Assembly (NCBI RefSeq): GCF_902859915.1
Contig: NZ_CADIKK010000044.1
Location: 1-48,593, forward strand
Direction of reading: 5' to 3'
Origin: Paraburkholderia ultramafica
GTDB lineage: Bacteria > Pseudomonadota > Gammaproteobacteria > Burkholderiales > Burkholderiaceae
Length of the DNA stretch: 48,593 nucleotides
The notes below the pieces were generated by a model that saw only the letters and a program-made list of their open reading frames with translations, was not told where the DNA came from and ran no database searches. Position 1 is the first letter of the stretch. The number at the start of each line of letters is the position of its first letter. The translations under genes were made by a program, and so were the position numbers. Below are positions 42,386 through 48,593 of this stretch, piece after piece.

Positions 42386-42431
42386 GAAATGACCGGTGAT
42401 CTCTATTGAGAGCGGAAGAATGGGACCGGTC
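42386..42431. promoter_or_regulatory. Shared yqhD promoter motif, copy 2 (two sites)
   Basis: On the minus strand ACCGGTCATTTC (42397-42386) lies 21 bases before the second yqhD ATG, as in copy 1. A full GACCGGTC palindrome lies at 42424-42431. Two sites spaced about 33 bases suggest cooperative binding and an internal promoter in the cluster. Confidence 0.4.
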
Positions 42432-42494
42432 ACGGCATGGATGATGTCTTACGGACCGCAAAGCAAGCGCCGGAGGGCCGGCATGCCGCAACGA

Positions 42495-43148
42495 TCACAT
42501 GAAAGTGAAGACCTGCTCGCGCGGCAGGCGCGACTTCGGCAGCCTGGCGTTGAAATCTTGCTCGCTGCGATGGCCGAAGGCCGCCAGCACGACGCTCATA
42601 AGCCCGCGTTCGCGCAGGCCAAGCTCGAGGTCGAGCGCGCGCGAATCGAAGCCTTCCATCGGCGTCGCGTCGATGCCGAGCACGGCTGCGCTGACGAGCA
42701 GCCCGCCGAGCGCGAGATACACCTGCTTCTCCATCCACTGCGGCACGTCGCGCAACTCGTAGCGGTGCATGTCCACATACGAGCGGCGCGCCTGGTCCTG
42801 CATGCCCTTCGCGCCGTCGATCTGGAAGCGCCCGTCGTGGCGTTCCTGCTCGAGAACGGCGTCGAGGTGGGCCGCGTCCATATCGGTGCGCGTGCACAGT
42901 GCGATCACGTGGGACGCGTTCACCACTTTCGGTTCGTTGTACGCATAGGCGCCTTGCGTTGCCTTGGCAATGCGCGCGCGGCCTTCTGGCGTCGAAGCAA
43001 CAACATAGTGCCAGGGCTGCGAGTTGACCGACGAAGGACTGTTGTGAAGGACGGCGAGCAACGCATCGACCGATGCTTGCGGCAACGAACGACCGGGCTC
43101 GAATGCCTTGACGGTGTGACGGGTATGGACGGCGTCAATCAGATTCAT
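42495..43148 (-). CDS. Oxygen-insensitive nitroreductase (NfsB-like)
   Basis: The 217-aa flavoprotein belongs to the NfsB/nitroreductase family: FMN-contacting RHTVKAFEPGR near the N-terminus, SPSSVNSQPWHYVVAS, and PMEGFDSRAL with AAFGHRSEQDFN near the C-terminus. It reduces nitroaromatics and quinones with NAD(P)H by two-electron steps. The gene lies 67 bases behind the quinone-type reductase and ahead of yqhD on the minus strand, fitting an electrophile-response operon. A purine-rich AAGAAGA precedes the ATG at 43148. Confidence 0.92.
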   Translation of the reverse strand: MNLIDAVHTRHTVKAFEPGRSLPQASVDALLAVLHNSPSSVNSQPWHYVVASTPEGRARIAKATQGAYAYNEPKVVNASHVIALCTRTDMDAAHLDAVLEQERHDGRFQIDGAKGMQDQARRSYVDMHRYELRDVPQWMEKQVYLALGGLLVSAAVLGIDATPMEGFDSRALDLELGLRERGLMSVVLAAFGHRSEQDFNARLPKSRLPREQVFTFM

Positions 43149-43215
43149 GGCGGCATCTTCTTGTGGAAACGACAAGCAATAAACAGGCAATCGAAGCAGA
43201 AAGCTGACTGGCGAC

Positions 43216-44223
43216 TCAAAACCCTTCGAGAACGATCTTGCCGCGCGCGCGATTGCTTTCGATGAGCGCGTGCGCGCGCCGCAGGTTTTCGGCGTTGATC
43301 GCCCCGAAATGCTCGCCGAGCGTCGTGCGCAGCGTGCCCGCATCGATCAGCGCGGCGATGCGCTCGAGAATCTCGTGCTGGCGGATCATATCCGGCGTCT
43401 CGAATAACGACCGCGTGAACATGAGCTCCCAGTGCAGCGAGATCGCCTTCAACTTGAGCGGCATCGCGTCGAGCGTTTTCGGATCGTCGATGACGCCAAG
43501 CTTGCCTTGCGGCGCGAGCACCTCGACGATCTGGGGATAGCGCGCCTCGGTATGCGTGAGGCTCGCGACATAGCGCACCTGCGCAACGCCGATCCGGTGC
43601 AGTTCATCTTCCAGCGGGCGCGCGTGATCGATGACGTCGTGCGCTCCCAGATCGCGAACCCATTCTTGCGTTTGCGGTCGTGATGCAGTGCCGATTACAC
43701 GTAGCTTCGTCAGTTGCCGCGCGAGCTGAGTGAGAATCGAGCCGACGCCGCCAGCCGCGCCGATGATCAGGAGTGCATCGCCGTCGCCCCCGCCCTCGGC
43801 GACGCAGAGGCGATCAAAGAGCAGCTCCCAGGCCGTGAGTGAAGTGAGCGGCAACGCGGCGGCGCGCGCGTCATCGAGCGTGGCGGGCTGATGACCGGCG
43901 ATGCGCTCGTCGACGACGCCGTACTCGGCATAGGCGCCGGCGCGGGCGATGGAGCCGGCGTAAAACACGTCGTCGCCGACCTTGAATAGCGTGACGGCAG
44001 CGCCGATGGCCTCGACCGTCCCGACGGCATCCCACCCAAGCAAGCGTGGCGTGTCACCGAGCATCCCCGCACGGACCTTGGTGTCGACGGGGTTCACGGC
44101 GATGGCGCGAATCTTCACGAGCAGATCGTGCGGGCCCGGCTCGGGCTTCGGCAATTCCGTTTCGAAGAGCGCACGTGGATCTTCGATCGGCAACCCGTGC
44201 TGGTCATAAACGATGGCTTTCAT
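43216..44223 (-). CDS. Zinc-independent MDR alcohol dehydrogenase / quinone reductase-like
   Basis: The 335-aa protein is a medium-chain dehydrogenase of the zinc-lacking ZADH/quinone oxidoreductase branch. It has a GroES-like N-terminal domain (AIAVNPVDTKVRAG, GWDAVGTVEAIG) and an NADPH-binding Rossmann domain with LLIIGAAGGVGSILTQLA. Cys/His catalytic zinc ligands are absent. Relatives reduce quinones or alpha,beta-unsaturated carbonyls. It is the first gene of the five-gene minus-strand cluster and diverges from the LysR gene at 44344, the usual LysR-target layout. The ribosome binding site is weak. Confidence 0.92.
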   Translation of the reverse strand: MKAIVYDQHGLPIEDPRALFETELPKPEPGPHDLLVKIRAIAVNPVDTKVRAGMLGDTPRLLGWDAVGTVEAIGAAVTLFKVGDDVFYAGSIARAGAYAEYGVVDERIAGHQPATLDDARAAALPLTSLTAWELLFDRLCVAEGGGDGDALLIIGAAGGVGSILTQLARQLTKLRVIGTASRPQTQEWVRDLGAHDVIDHARPLEDELHRIGVAQVRYVASLTHTEARYPQIVEVLAPQGKLGVIDDPKTLDAMPLKLKAISLHWELMFTRSLFETPDMIRQHEILERIAALIDAGTLRTTLGEHFGAINAENLRRAHALIESNRARGKIVLEGF

Positions 44224-44343
44224 CTGCGTTACTGGCGTGGTGTTCAAGGGCCAGCCGCGTTGGCGGCGTGGATAGCATTCAATGATGCGCTGCGCAGGCA
44301 TCTCGAAAAACGGGGAGAATCGGGTAAAACTTTCACTGCGGGA

Positions 44344-45381
44344 ATGAAAATGATCCGGTTTGACGACCTGGCGCTGTTCGTGCGCACCGCCGCGCTCGGC
44401 AGCTTCTCGAACGCCGCCCGCGAAGGGGACCTGCTGCCGGGTCAGGTCAGCGCGGCAATTCAGCGACTCGAGCGTGAGCTCGACATTCGTTTGTTCGCGC
44501 GCTCGACGCGCAGCCTGCGGCTGACTGCCCAAGGCGAGGAATATCTGCCGTACGCGAAGGAAGTGCTCGCGACATTGCAGGAAGGGCGGGAGCGCCTGCG
44601 TGGCACGGCGGACGCGCTGCAGGGGCTTTTGCAGATCACCGCGCCGTCGGATCTGGGACGCAATGTTCTGCTGCCTTGCATCACGGCGTTTCGCGAGTCG
44701 CATCCGAAGCTGTCGGTGCGGCTCTTTTTGTCCGATCAACTGACCGACATGTTTCGCGATCCGGTCGAGATCGCGATTCGCTACGGCCGCGCCGATAACG
44801 CGAGCTACGTCGCGCTGCCGCTAGCCAGCGACAATCGGCGCGTGCTCGTCGCGTCACCCGCCTATCTGCAACGGCATGGGCGGCCGCGCGCGCTGGACGA
44901 ACTGGCAGCACACCACTGTCTGCTCTATGTCCTGGGCGGCCGTGTCTACGATAAATGGGTGTTCCCGGTGGGGGGCGAGTTCCGCCAGGTCGCCGTCGCC
45001 GGATCGCTCTTTTGCGACGACGCGGACGTGGCACGGCGCTGGGCGATCGAGGGCCAGGGTATTGCATACAAATCGTGGCTCGACGTGTGCGCCGACGTGC
45101 AGGAGGGTCGACTCGAAGTGCTGATGCCCGAGCAGCCCGGCGAGGCTGCGCCGCTGAACCTGATCTGCGCGCATCGCAAGGCGTTCTTTCCCGCGGTCCG
45201 GCAGCTGCATGAAGTGCTGAAGGAGCGCATATCGGTGCTTACGGCGCTGTCGCCGACCTACGGGCCGTTCGACGTTGTTCACGCCCATCCTCCCATCCGA
45301 CCTCCTGAAGGCCGAAGTGCACCAACGCCCCGGCTACGGGCTTTTTCTGTACCACGGATCGGTCCTATCGACGATCGCTAG
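44344..45381 (+). CDS. LysR-family regulator of the divergent reductase cluster
   Basis: The 345-aa protein has a LysR helix-turn-helix (GSFSNAAREGDLLPGQVSAA, LERELDIRLFARSTRSLRLT) and an effector domain of the CrgA/DhcR-like group (DPVEIAIRYGRADNASYVA). It is divergent from the quinone-reductase gene with a 120-base shared promoter region, so it most likely controls that cluster. ATGs at 44344 and 44350 are both possible behind a GGGA site. The last 40 residues after VLTAL (Pro/Arg-rich) exceed the family length and look like read-through after loss of the original stop. It is also just upstream of cynS, but similarity to CynR is not evident. Confidence 0.9.
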   Translation: MKMIRFDDLALFVRTAALGSFSNAAREGDLLPGQVSAAIQRLERELDIRLFARSTRSLRLTAQGEEYLPYAKEVLATLQEGRERLRGTADALQGLLQITAPSDLGRNVLLPCITAFRESHPKLSVRLFLSDQLTDMFRDPVEIAIRYGRADNASYVALPLASDNRRVLVASPAYLQRHGRPRALDELAAHHCLLYVLGGRVYDKWVFPVGGEFRQVAVAGSLFCDDADVARRWAIEGQGIAYKSWLDVCADVQEGRLEVLMPEQPGEAAPLNLICAHRKAFFPAVRQLHEVLKERISVLTALSPTYGPFDVVHAHPPIRPPEGRSAPTPRLRAFSVPRIGPIDDR

Positions 45382-45494
45382 GAGTTGCTCACGGCGGAAC
45401 TCGCTAGCCTGTTTTTTGACCAACGCTATCTTGGCTACTACCACCCAGCGGCTCTTATGCGCGTGTTTGCGCGAGCCTTCAAAAGGACTACATC

Positions 45495-45938
45495 ATGGAT
45501 CGCAACGAAGTCACGCAGAAAATTATGGCCGCCAAGGTCGCAGGCAAGCTGGCGTGGGGTGAGATCGCCTCGAAGATCGGCATGAGCAAGGAGTGGACGA
45601 CCGCGGCGATGCTCGGCCAGATGACGCTCGACGCAAAGCAGGCTGCGGTCGCCCGCGAACTGTTCGATCTGACCGACGAGGAAGCTGCGTGGCTGCAGAT
45701 TGTCCCCTACAAGGGTTCGCTGCCGACGGCGGTGCCCACCGATCCGCTGATCTATCGCTGGTACGAGATCGTGAGCGTGTATGGGACCACCATCAAGGAG
45801 TTGATTCACGAGGAGTTCGGCGACGGCATCATGAGCGCGATCGACTTTTCGATGGATATCCAGCGCGAACCGAACGCCAATGGCGACCGGGTCAAGGTCG
45901 TGTTGAGCGGTAAGTTCCTTCCTTACAAATCGTACTGA
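45495..45938 (+). CDS. cynS: Cyanate hydratase (cyanase)
   Basis: The 147-aa enzyme decomposes cyanate with bicarbonate to ammonia and carbon dioxide, detoxifying cyanate and supplying nitrogen. The catalytic triad Arg88, Glu91 and Ser114 lies in IYRWYEIVSVYG and GIMSAIDFS, the N-terminal helix-turn-helix-like domain (GEIASKIGMSKEWTTAA) is normal, and the C-terminus GKFLPYKSY is typical. AAAGGA precedes the ATG. The usual partners, carbonic anhydrase cynT, transporter cynX and regulator cynR, are not adjacent, so bicarbonate must be supplied by other enzymes. Length and motifs are fully conserved. Confidence 0.97.
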   Translation: MDRNEVTQKIMAAKVAGKLAWGEIASKIGMSKEWTTAAMLGQMTLDAKQAAVARELFDLTDEEAAWLQIVPYKGSLPTAVPTDPLIYRWYEIVSVYGTTIKELIHEEFGDGIMSAIDFSMDIQREPNANGDRVKVVLSGKFLPYKSY

Positions 45939-46027
45939 TCGCGTCATCTGGTCGACGAAGAGGCCTTCAGCAGAACCTGCCGCACTGGCGCTATGCTAGA
46001 GGCTTCATTCACCCAGAAGAACGACCG

Positions 46028-46735
46028 ATGAAACAGCCAGCAGGATCGATGATCACTTTTAACCGCCCCGACGGCCAGCAGGTTCAGGGCTATCTGGCCA
46101 CGCCCCAGAAAGAGGTTGGCGCGCCCGCCATCGTTGTGATTCAGGAATGGTGGGGCTTGAACGAACAGATTCGCGGCGTGGCGGACCGGCTCGCGCACGC
46201 CGGTTATGTAGCGCTGGTGCCCGATCTCTACCGCGGCAAGTCGACCGTTGAAGAGGAAGAGGCGCACCATCTGATGAGCGCGCTCGATTTCGGCGACGCC
46301 GCAACTCAGGATGTGCGTGGCGCTGTCCAGTATCTGAAGCAGCATGCGGCTAAGGTCGCCGTGACCGGCTATTGCATGGGCGGCGCGCTCACCTTGCTAG
46401 CGCTGAGCAACATCCCCGAGTTGTCGGCCGGGGTGGTGTGGTACGGCTGCCCGCCGCTGGAGTACATCGACGCGTCGAAAATCAAGGTGCCGGTCCTTGG
46501 TCACTGGGGCACGCAAGACGAGTTCTTCCCGCCTGAACTGGTCGACGGATTGGAGAAGAAGCTGACCGAAGCCACCGTCGATTTTGAGTTCGATCGCTAT
46601 CTCGCACATCATGCGTTTGCGAATGAAACGGCGGTCGGTTCGGGACGTATCGCCAAGACCCAGTTCGATCCGGTCTGGTCGCGGCAGGCCTGGGACCGCA
46701 CGCTGACGTTTTTGGGCCGCACGATGTGGAAGTAA
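46028..46735 (+). CDS. Dienelactone hydrolase family protein
   Basis: The 235-aa alpha/beta hydrolase has the dienelactone-hydrolase triad: Cys116 in VTGYCMGGA, Asp164 in HWGTQDEFF and His195 in LAHHAFANE, with Glu40 in IQEWWGLN near the nucleophile as in the classical enzyme. It could open dienelactones from chloroaromatic breakdown or act on other small esters; no catechol genes are nearby to support an aromatic role. It follows cynS by 89 bases on the same strand and may be separately transcribed. The ribosome binding site is weak. Confidence 0.93.
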   Translation: MKQPAGSMITFNRPDGQQVQGYLATPQKEVGAPAIVVIQEWWGLNEQIRGVADRLAHAGYVALVPDLYRGKSTVEEEEAHHLMSALDFGDAATQDVRGAVQYLKQHAAKVAVTGYCMGGALTLLALSNIPELSAGVVWYGCPPLEYIDASKIKVPVLGHWGTQDEFFPPELVDGLEKKLTEATVDFEFDRYLAHHAFANETAVGSGRIAKTQFDPVWSRQAWDRTLTFLGRTMWK

Positions 46736-46922
46736 GCGGCAAGCTGCCCAATTAAGAAGCGCTTCGGTGTGTGCCCGCCCTTTCGAGCGGCATACCGGGT
46801 ACATGCGGGTTTGATCAAGCCATGCCCCTGGGTTTCGCTTGTCCTTCACCTTAGGGCAACGCCAGACGAAAGGGGCTGCCACAGATAAACCACCCAAGCT
46901 CTCGCGCGTGCTCGGCGCGCCC

Positions 46923-46948
46923 AAAAAACCGGCATCGCGGGATGCCGG
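46923..46948 (-). terminator. Rho-independent terminator (minus strand)
   Basis: Read on the minus strand, CCGGCATC and GATGCCGG form a perfect 8-bp stem with a 4-base loop followed by TTTTTT (46928-46923). It would stop minus-strand transcription from the integrase-fragment side before the dienelactone hydrolase gene. Confidence 0.7.
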
Positions 46949-47010
46949 CTGAATGGTTCTGGCCACTTCCGAGGGCTTGGCAGAACCCGAGAGGCGGTTT
47001 GCCGTGCCGA

Positions 47011-47042
47011 AAAAGAAGCCCGCCTGAACGAGGGGGCGGGCT
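47011..47042 (-). terminator. Second minus-strand terminator
   Basis: AGCCCGCC (47017-47024) and GGCGGGCT (47035-47042) form an 8-bp stem; on the minus strand it is followed by TCTTTT. It is the second terminator in the same direction within 100 bases. Confidence 0.6.
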
Positions 47043-47067
47043 AAGTCCACAGTCCCAGGAGAAGGAC

Positions 47068-47214
47068 ATGGAGGAGACACGGGTAAGAGGTTTGGCTTCT
47101 GCTGCTGTCGCTAACGAGGCGCCTCGCCATGAACCAAATGTACATGCGGTCTGTACGTCGTGCCATCGTACAAAGGTATGGCGGTCCTCCTACAAAAGCC
47201 GGGAAATCCCATAA
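47068..47214 (+). CDS. Possible 48-aa small protein
   Basis: A short frame begins MEETRVRGLASAAVANEAP and ends YKSREIP, with an AGGAG ribosome binding site about 6 nt before the ATG. It contains one Cys-x-x-Cys-His pair (AVCTSCHRTK), which could bind a metal but is too isolated to call. It lies between minus-strand terminators and an integrase remnant and may be a leftover cargo gene of an integrated element. No family recognised. Confidence 0.3.
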   Translation: MEETRVRGLASAAVANEAPRHEPNVHAVCTSCHRTKVWRSSYKSREIP

Positions 47215-47272
47215 GAAGGTTTACCGGGGTCGCGGAAGCGCTGCACCGGGAGATTGAATCTCACCGCCGCTG

Positions 47273-47560
47273 CTATCTCAGCGCCTCCTCCAGGAAGGCG
47301 TCGACTTCCCGGTACTGGCTGGCGATTTCCGCAGTCTGATAAATGCTTGTCGTCGCTATCGAGTCGTGTGCGAGAAACTGCCGCACAGTCTCCAAGGTCA
47401 TCCCATTAGCCACTCCGTGCGAGCCGAAAGTATGTCTGAGCCCGTGCGTTGAGGCTGCCGCCCACCAGGTGCCGAGCGCTGGCAGCTCGAGCGCCGCTGC
47501 TGTGGTCGCGTTTGTCGAAGAAACGTGTGACGGCAGCGCACAGCTTGGCCGGCGCAATTG
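47273..47560 (-). pseudogene. Frameshifted C-terminal fragment of a tyrosine-recombinase integrase
   Basis: The end of a phage-type integrase is clear: THGLRHTFGSHGVANGM with catalytic His-x-x-Arg-His, then FLAHDSIATTSIYQTAE with His and the nucleophile Tyr, to a normal C-terminus. About 30 residues earlier the reading frame changes near 47515: APAKLCAAVTRFFDK is in one frame and ATTAAALELPALGTW in another. The DNA-binding N-terminal half is missing. It is the scar of an integrated element. Confidence 0.8.
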
Positions 47561-47614
47561 TCAATCGAACTAAACATGGAACACTTCCGTTCGAGCGCGC
47601 GATACCGTCGACGC

Positions 47615-48277
47615 TTATCTGGCGCTCGTCGCTTTCGCCGAATCATTACCTGTCTGGGCTGCCCCGATCGGCGGCTCGGTATCGTTTATCGACGGGAGCG
47701 CCTCCTTCGGCGCTGCAGCGGCGGCAACAGCGCCCGGCTGGGCGGAGTCGGCCTTCAGGTAGTGGTCGACTAGCGCAAAGAATCGCTGATAGAAAACGCC
47801 GGCAGGAATCGTCTCGCTCGCAACCTTCACCATCGAGTCATCGCTTGAGCCGATCGGCAGCGACAGCGATCCGAACACGCTCAGTCCGACGCTTGCCGAC
47901 GTGTTGCTCTTCTTCAACGCATAGCGATCCTGCACCGCGTTCACGTACGCGGTACTGCTGTTGCTTTTGGGGTCGTCGGTTGTACAGACCACATGGATTT
48001 CGATCACCGCGTGGGTATCGCCGGTGGGCTGGAAATTTTTCGAGCCATCGACCGAATCGGACCTCGTCGAACTGGCGATATATCCCTGGCTGAGCAACGC
48101 ACGGCGGGCGGCTTCGCAAGCGGGCTCTGTTCTCGCGGCGAACCTGTGCATATAGGGGCTATCGCCTGCGTCGAACTGTTCTTGCTGGTAAAGCGGCTTC
48201 GGAGTCGAGCATGCGGACAGTGCGCTCGCAAGCGCAAGCACGAAAGCCGCGGAGGAAAGGCGGAATTGGGTATGCAT
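47615..48277 (-). CDS. DUF2242-type outer-membrane lipoprotein
   Basis: The 220-aa protein has a lipoprotein signal (LALASALSAC, lipid-modified Cys23). A DUF2242-like body follows: YQQEQFDAGDSPYMHRF near the front, EAARRALLSQGYIASST, a Cys in VVCTTDDP, YALKKSNTSASVGLSVFGSL and the conserved VFYQRFFALVDHYL. The C-terminal 40 residues are Ala/Pro-rich and probably disordered. Function of the family is unknown. No ribosome binding site is evident before the ATG at 48277, but the lipobox distance fixes the start. A perfect TATAAT lies upstream. Confidence 0.85.
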   Translation of the reverse strand: MHTQFRLSSAAFVLALASALSACSTPKPLYQQEQFDAGDSPYMHRFAARTEPACEAARRALLSQGYIASSTRSDSVDGSKNFQPTGDTHAVIEIHVVCTTDDPKSNSSTAYVNAVQDRYALKKSNTSASVGLSVFGSLSLPIGSSDDSMVKVASETIPAGVFYQRFFALVDHYLKADSAQPGAVAAAAAPKEALPSINDTEPPIGAAQTGNDSAKATSAR

Positions 48278-48405
48278 GGCTGAATAGGGTGGATCGGTTC
48301 GAGCGGAGAAGGGGTCCGACGCCAGAAGGTCAGGACACCCAATGTTCCTGCACGGCATGAGAGGGACACATCATGCTGCCGATCCGAAAGTGGACGGGCC
48401 GGGCC

Positions 48406-48411
48406 ATTATA
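48406..48411 (-). promoter_or_regulatory. Perfect -10 box upstream of the DUF2242 gene
   Basis: The minus strand carries TATAAT at 48411-48406, immediately preceded by an A-run and C. A matching -35 at normal spacing is not evident. Transcription would start near 48399, leaving a leader of about 120 bases. Confidence 0.4.
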
Positions 48412-48593
48412 GTTTTTTTTCCCTACAACTACCTTCGACGCTGTCAGGAGCGCAGGTCTGTCACGGGAGCGGGCTTGTTATCTGGCTCTGATGTGATGGA
48501 CGACTCCCGCTACGCAGCGAGAGGTTTATGCCATGTATGGACGACTCCCTGTTGTCAAGCAGTCCGCGTTCTCTGGCACTGGGTCGAGGTTGC
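48412..48593. other. Right-edge region with 13-bp direct repeat and possible gene start
   Basis: ATGGACGACTCCC occurs at 48496-48508 and again at 48537-48549, 41 bases apart. Plus-strand ATGs at 48528 and 48533, behind GAGAGG (48519-48524), open frames that run off the right edge, but too little is visible to identify a protein. Confidence 0.3.

Larger units (their letters stand above)
46736..47067. other. Intergenic region rich in hairpins
   Basis: This 332-base stretch has no supported gene. It holds two GC-rich hairpins with T-runs on the minus strand (46923-46948 and 47011-47042). Such clustered terminators are common at the edge of integrated elements, and an integrase fragment lies just beyond. 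Confidence 0.45.

Noticed and set aside
1..48593. CRISPR array, tRNA, rRNA or riboswitch
   Set aside because: No regularly spaced repeats, no cloverleaf-like segment, and no conserved riboswitch core was recognised by eye; covariance-model searches were not possible.

Overview
The window is a GC-rich, gene-dense stretch of a soil- or plant-associated beta-proteobacterium, most likely Paraburkholderia, Caballeronia or Burkholderia. Supporting signs are a 386-aa GBP-type general porin with a C-terminal Phe, a periplasmic catalase paired with an ankyrin lipoprotein, a DUF2242 lipoprotein, and a high density of LysR, GntR, TetR and SDR genes. This assignment rests on protein style only; no rRNA, tRNA, CRISPR array or replication gene was seen.

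Left third (1-17.2 kb): the start of a membrane-anchored protein cut by the left edge (minus); a LysR regulator with an SDR oxidoreductase; a porin; an EAL phosphodiesterase with a degenerate N-terminal half; a small-peptide unit closed by a terminator; an OmpR/histidine-kinase two-component system overlapping by 4 nt; an SDR plus SMP-30 lactonase pair; a chemoreceptor; a frameshifted threonine aldolase tail; then GntR, a gamma-glutamyltransferase-fold amidohydrolase and an OFA-type MFS carrier, which may handle a small dicarboxylate or its amide such as oxalate or oxamate.

Middle (17.2-30.3 kb): an AT-rich island precedes a katB-ankB unit (secreted catalase plus ankyrin lipoprotein) with a strong hairpin between the genes. 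Next come remnants of a molybdopterin oxidoreductase and an HxlR regulator, an MFS exporter and a membrane cytochrome c. A DeoR repressor then faces kdgT-otnK-pdxA2, a four-carbon acid-sugar catabolic operon with overlapping genes, and three near-identical 15-bp palindromes lie in the intergenic region. A TetR regulator, a YqhD-like NADPH aldehyde reductase and a beta-hydroxyacid dehydrogenase follow, closed by a perfect 15-bp hairpin.

Right third (30.3-48.6 kb): a decayed IS3-type element abuts the tail of a LysR gene. A TPP-dependent enzyme overlaps its MFS partner, and a second chemoreceptor follows. A scrap zone holds SDR, transposase, pRiA4b ORF-3 and Gfo/Idh/MocA fragments around an intact 1-Cys peroxiredoxin. 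Next is a five-gene minus-strand reductase/esterase cluster (quinone-type reductase, nitroreductase, a second YqhD, esterase, aldo/keto reductase) divergent from a LysR gene; it resembles an electrophile and aldehyde detoxification operon. Cyanase, a dienelactone-hydrolase-family protein, a frameshifted integrase tail and a DUF2242 lipoprotein close the window.

The most notable signals are the DeoR operator set, the two YqhD paralogues (about 88% identical by hand count) that share a promoter motif at the same distance from their starts, the katB-ankB intercistronic hairpin, and the fragment-rich zones. No clearly novel multi-gene system is proven.
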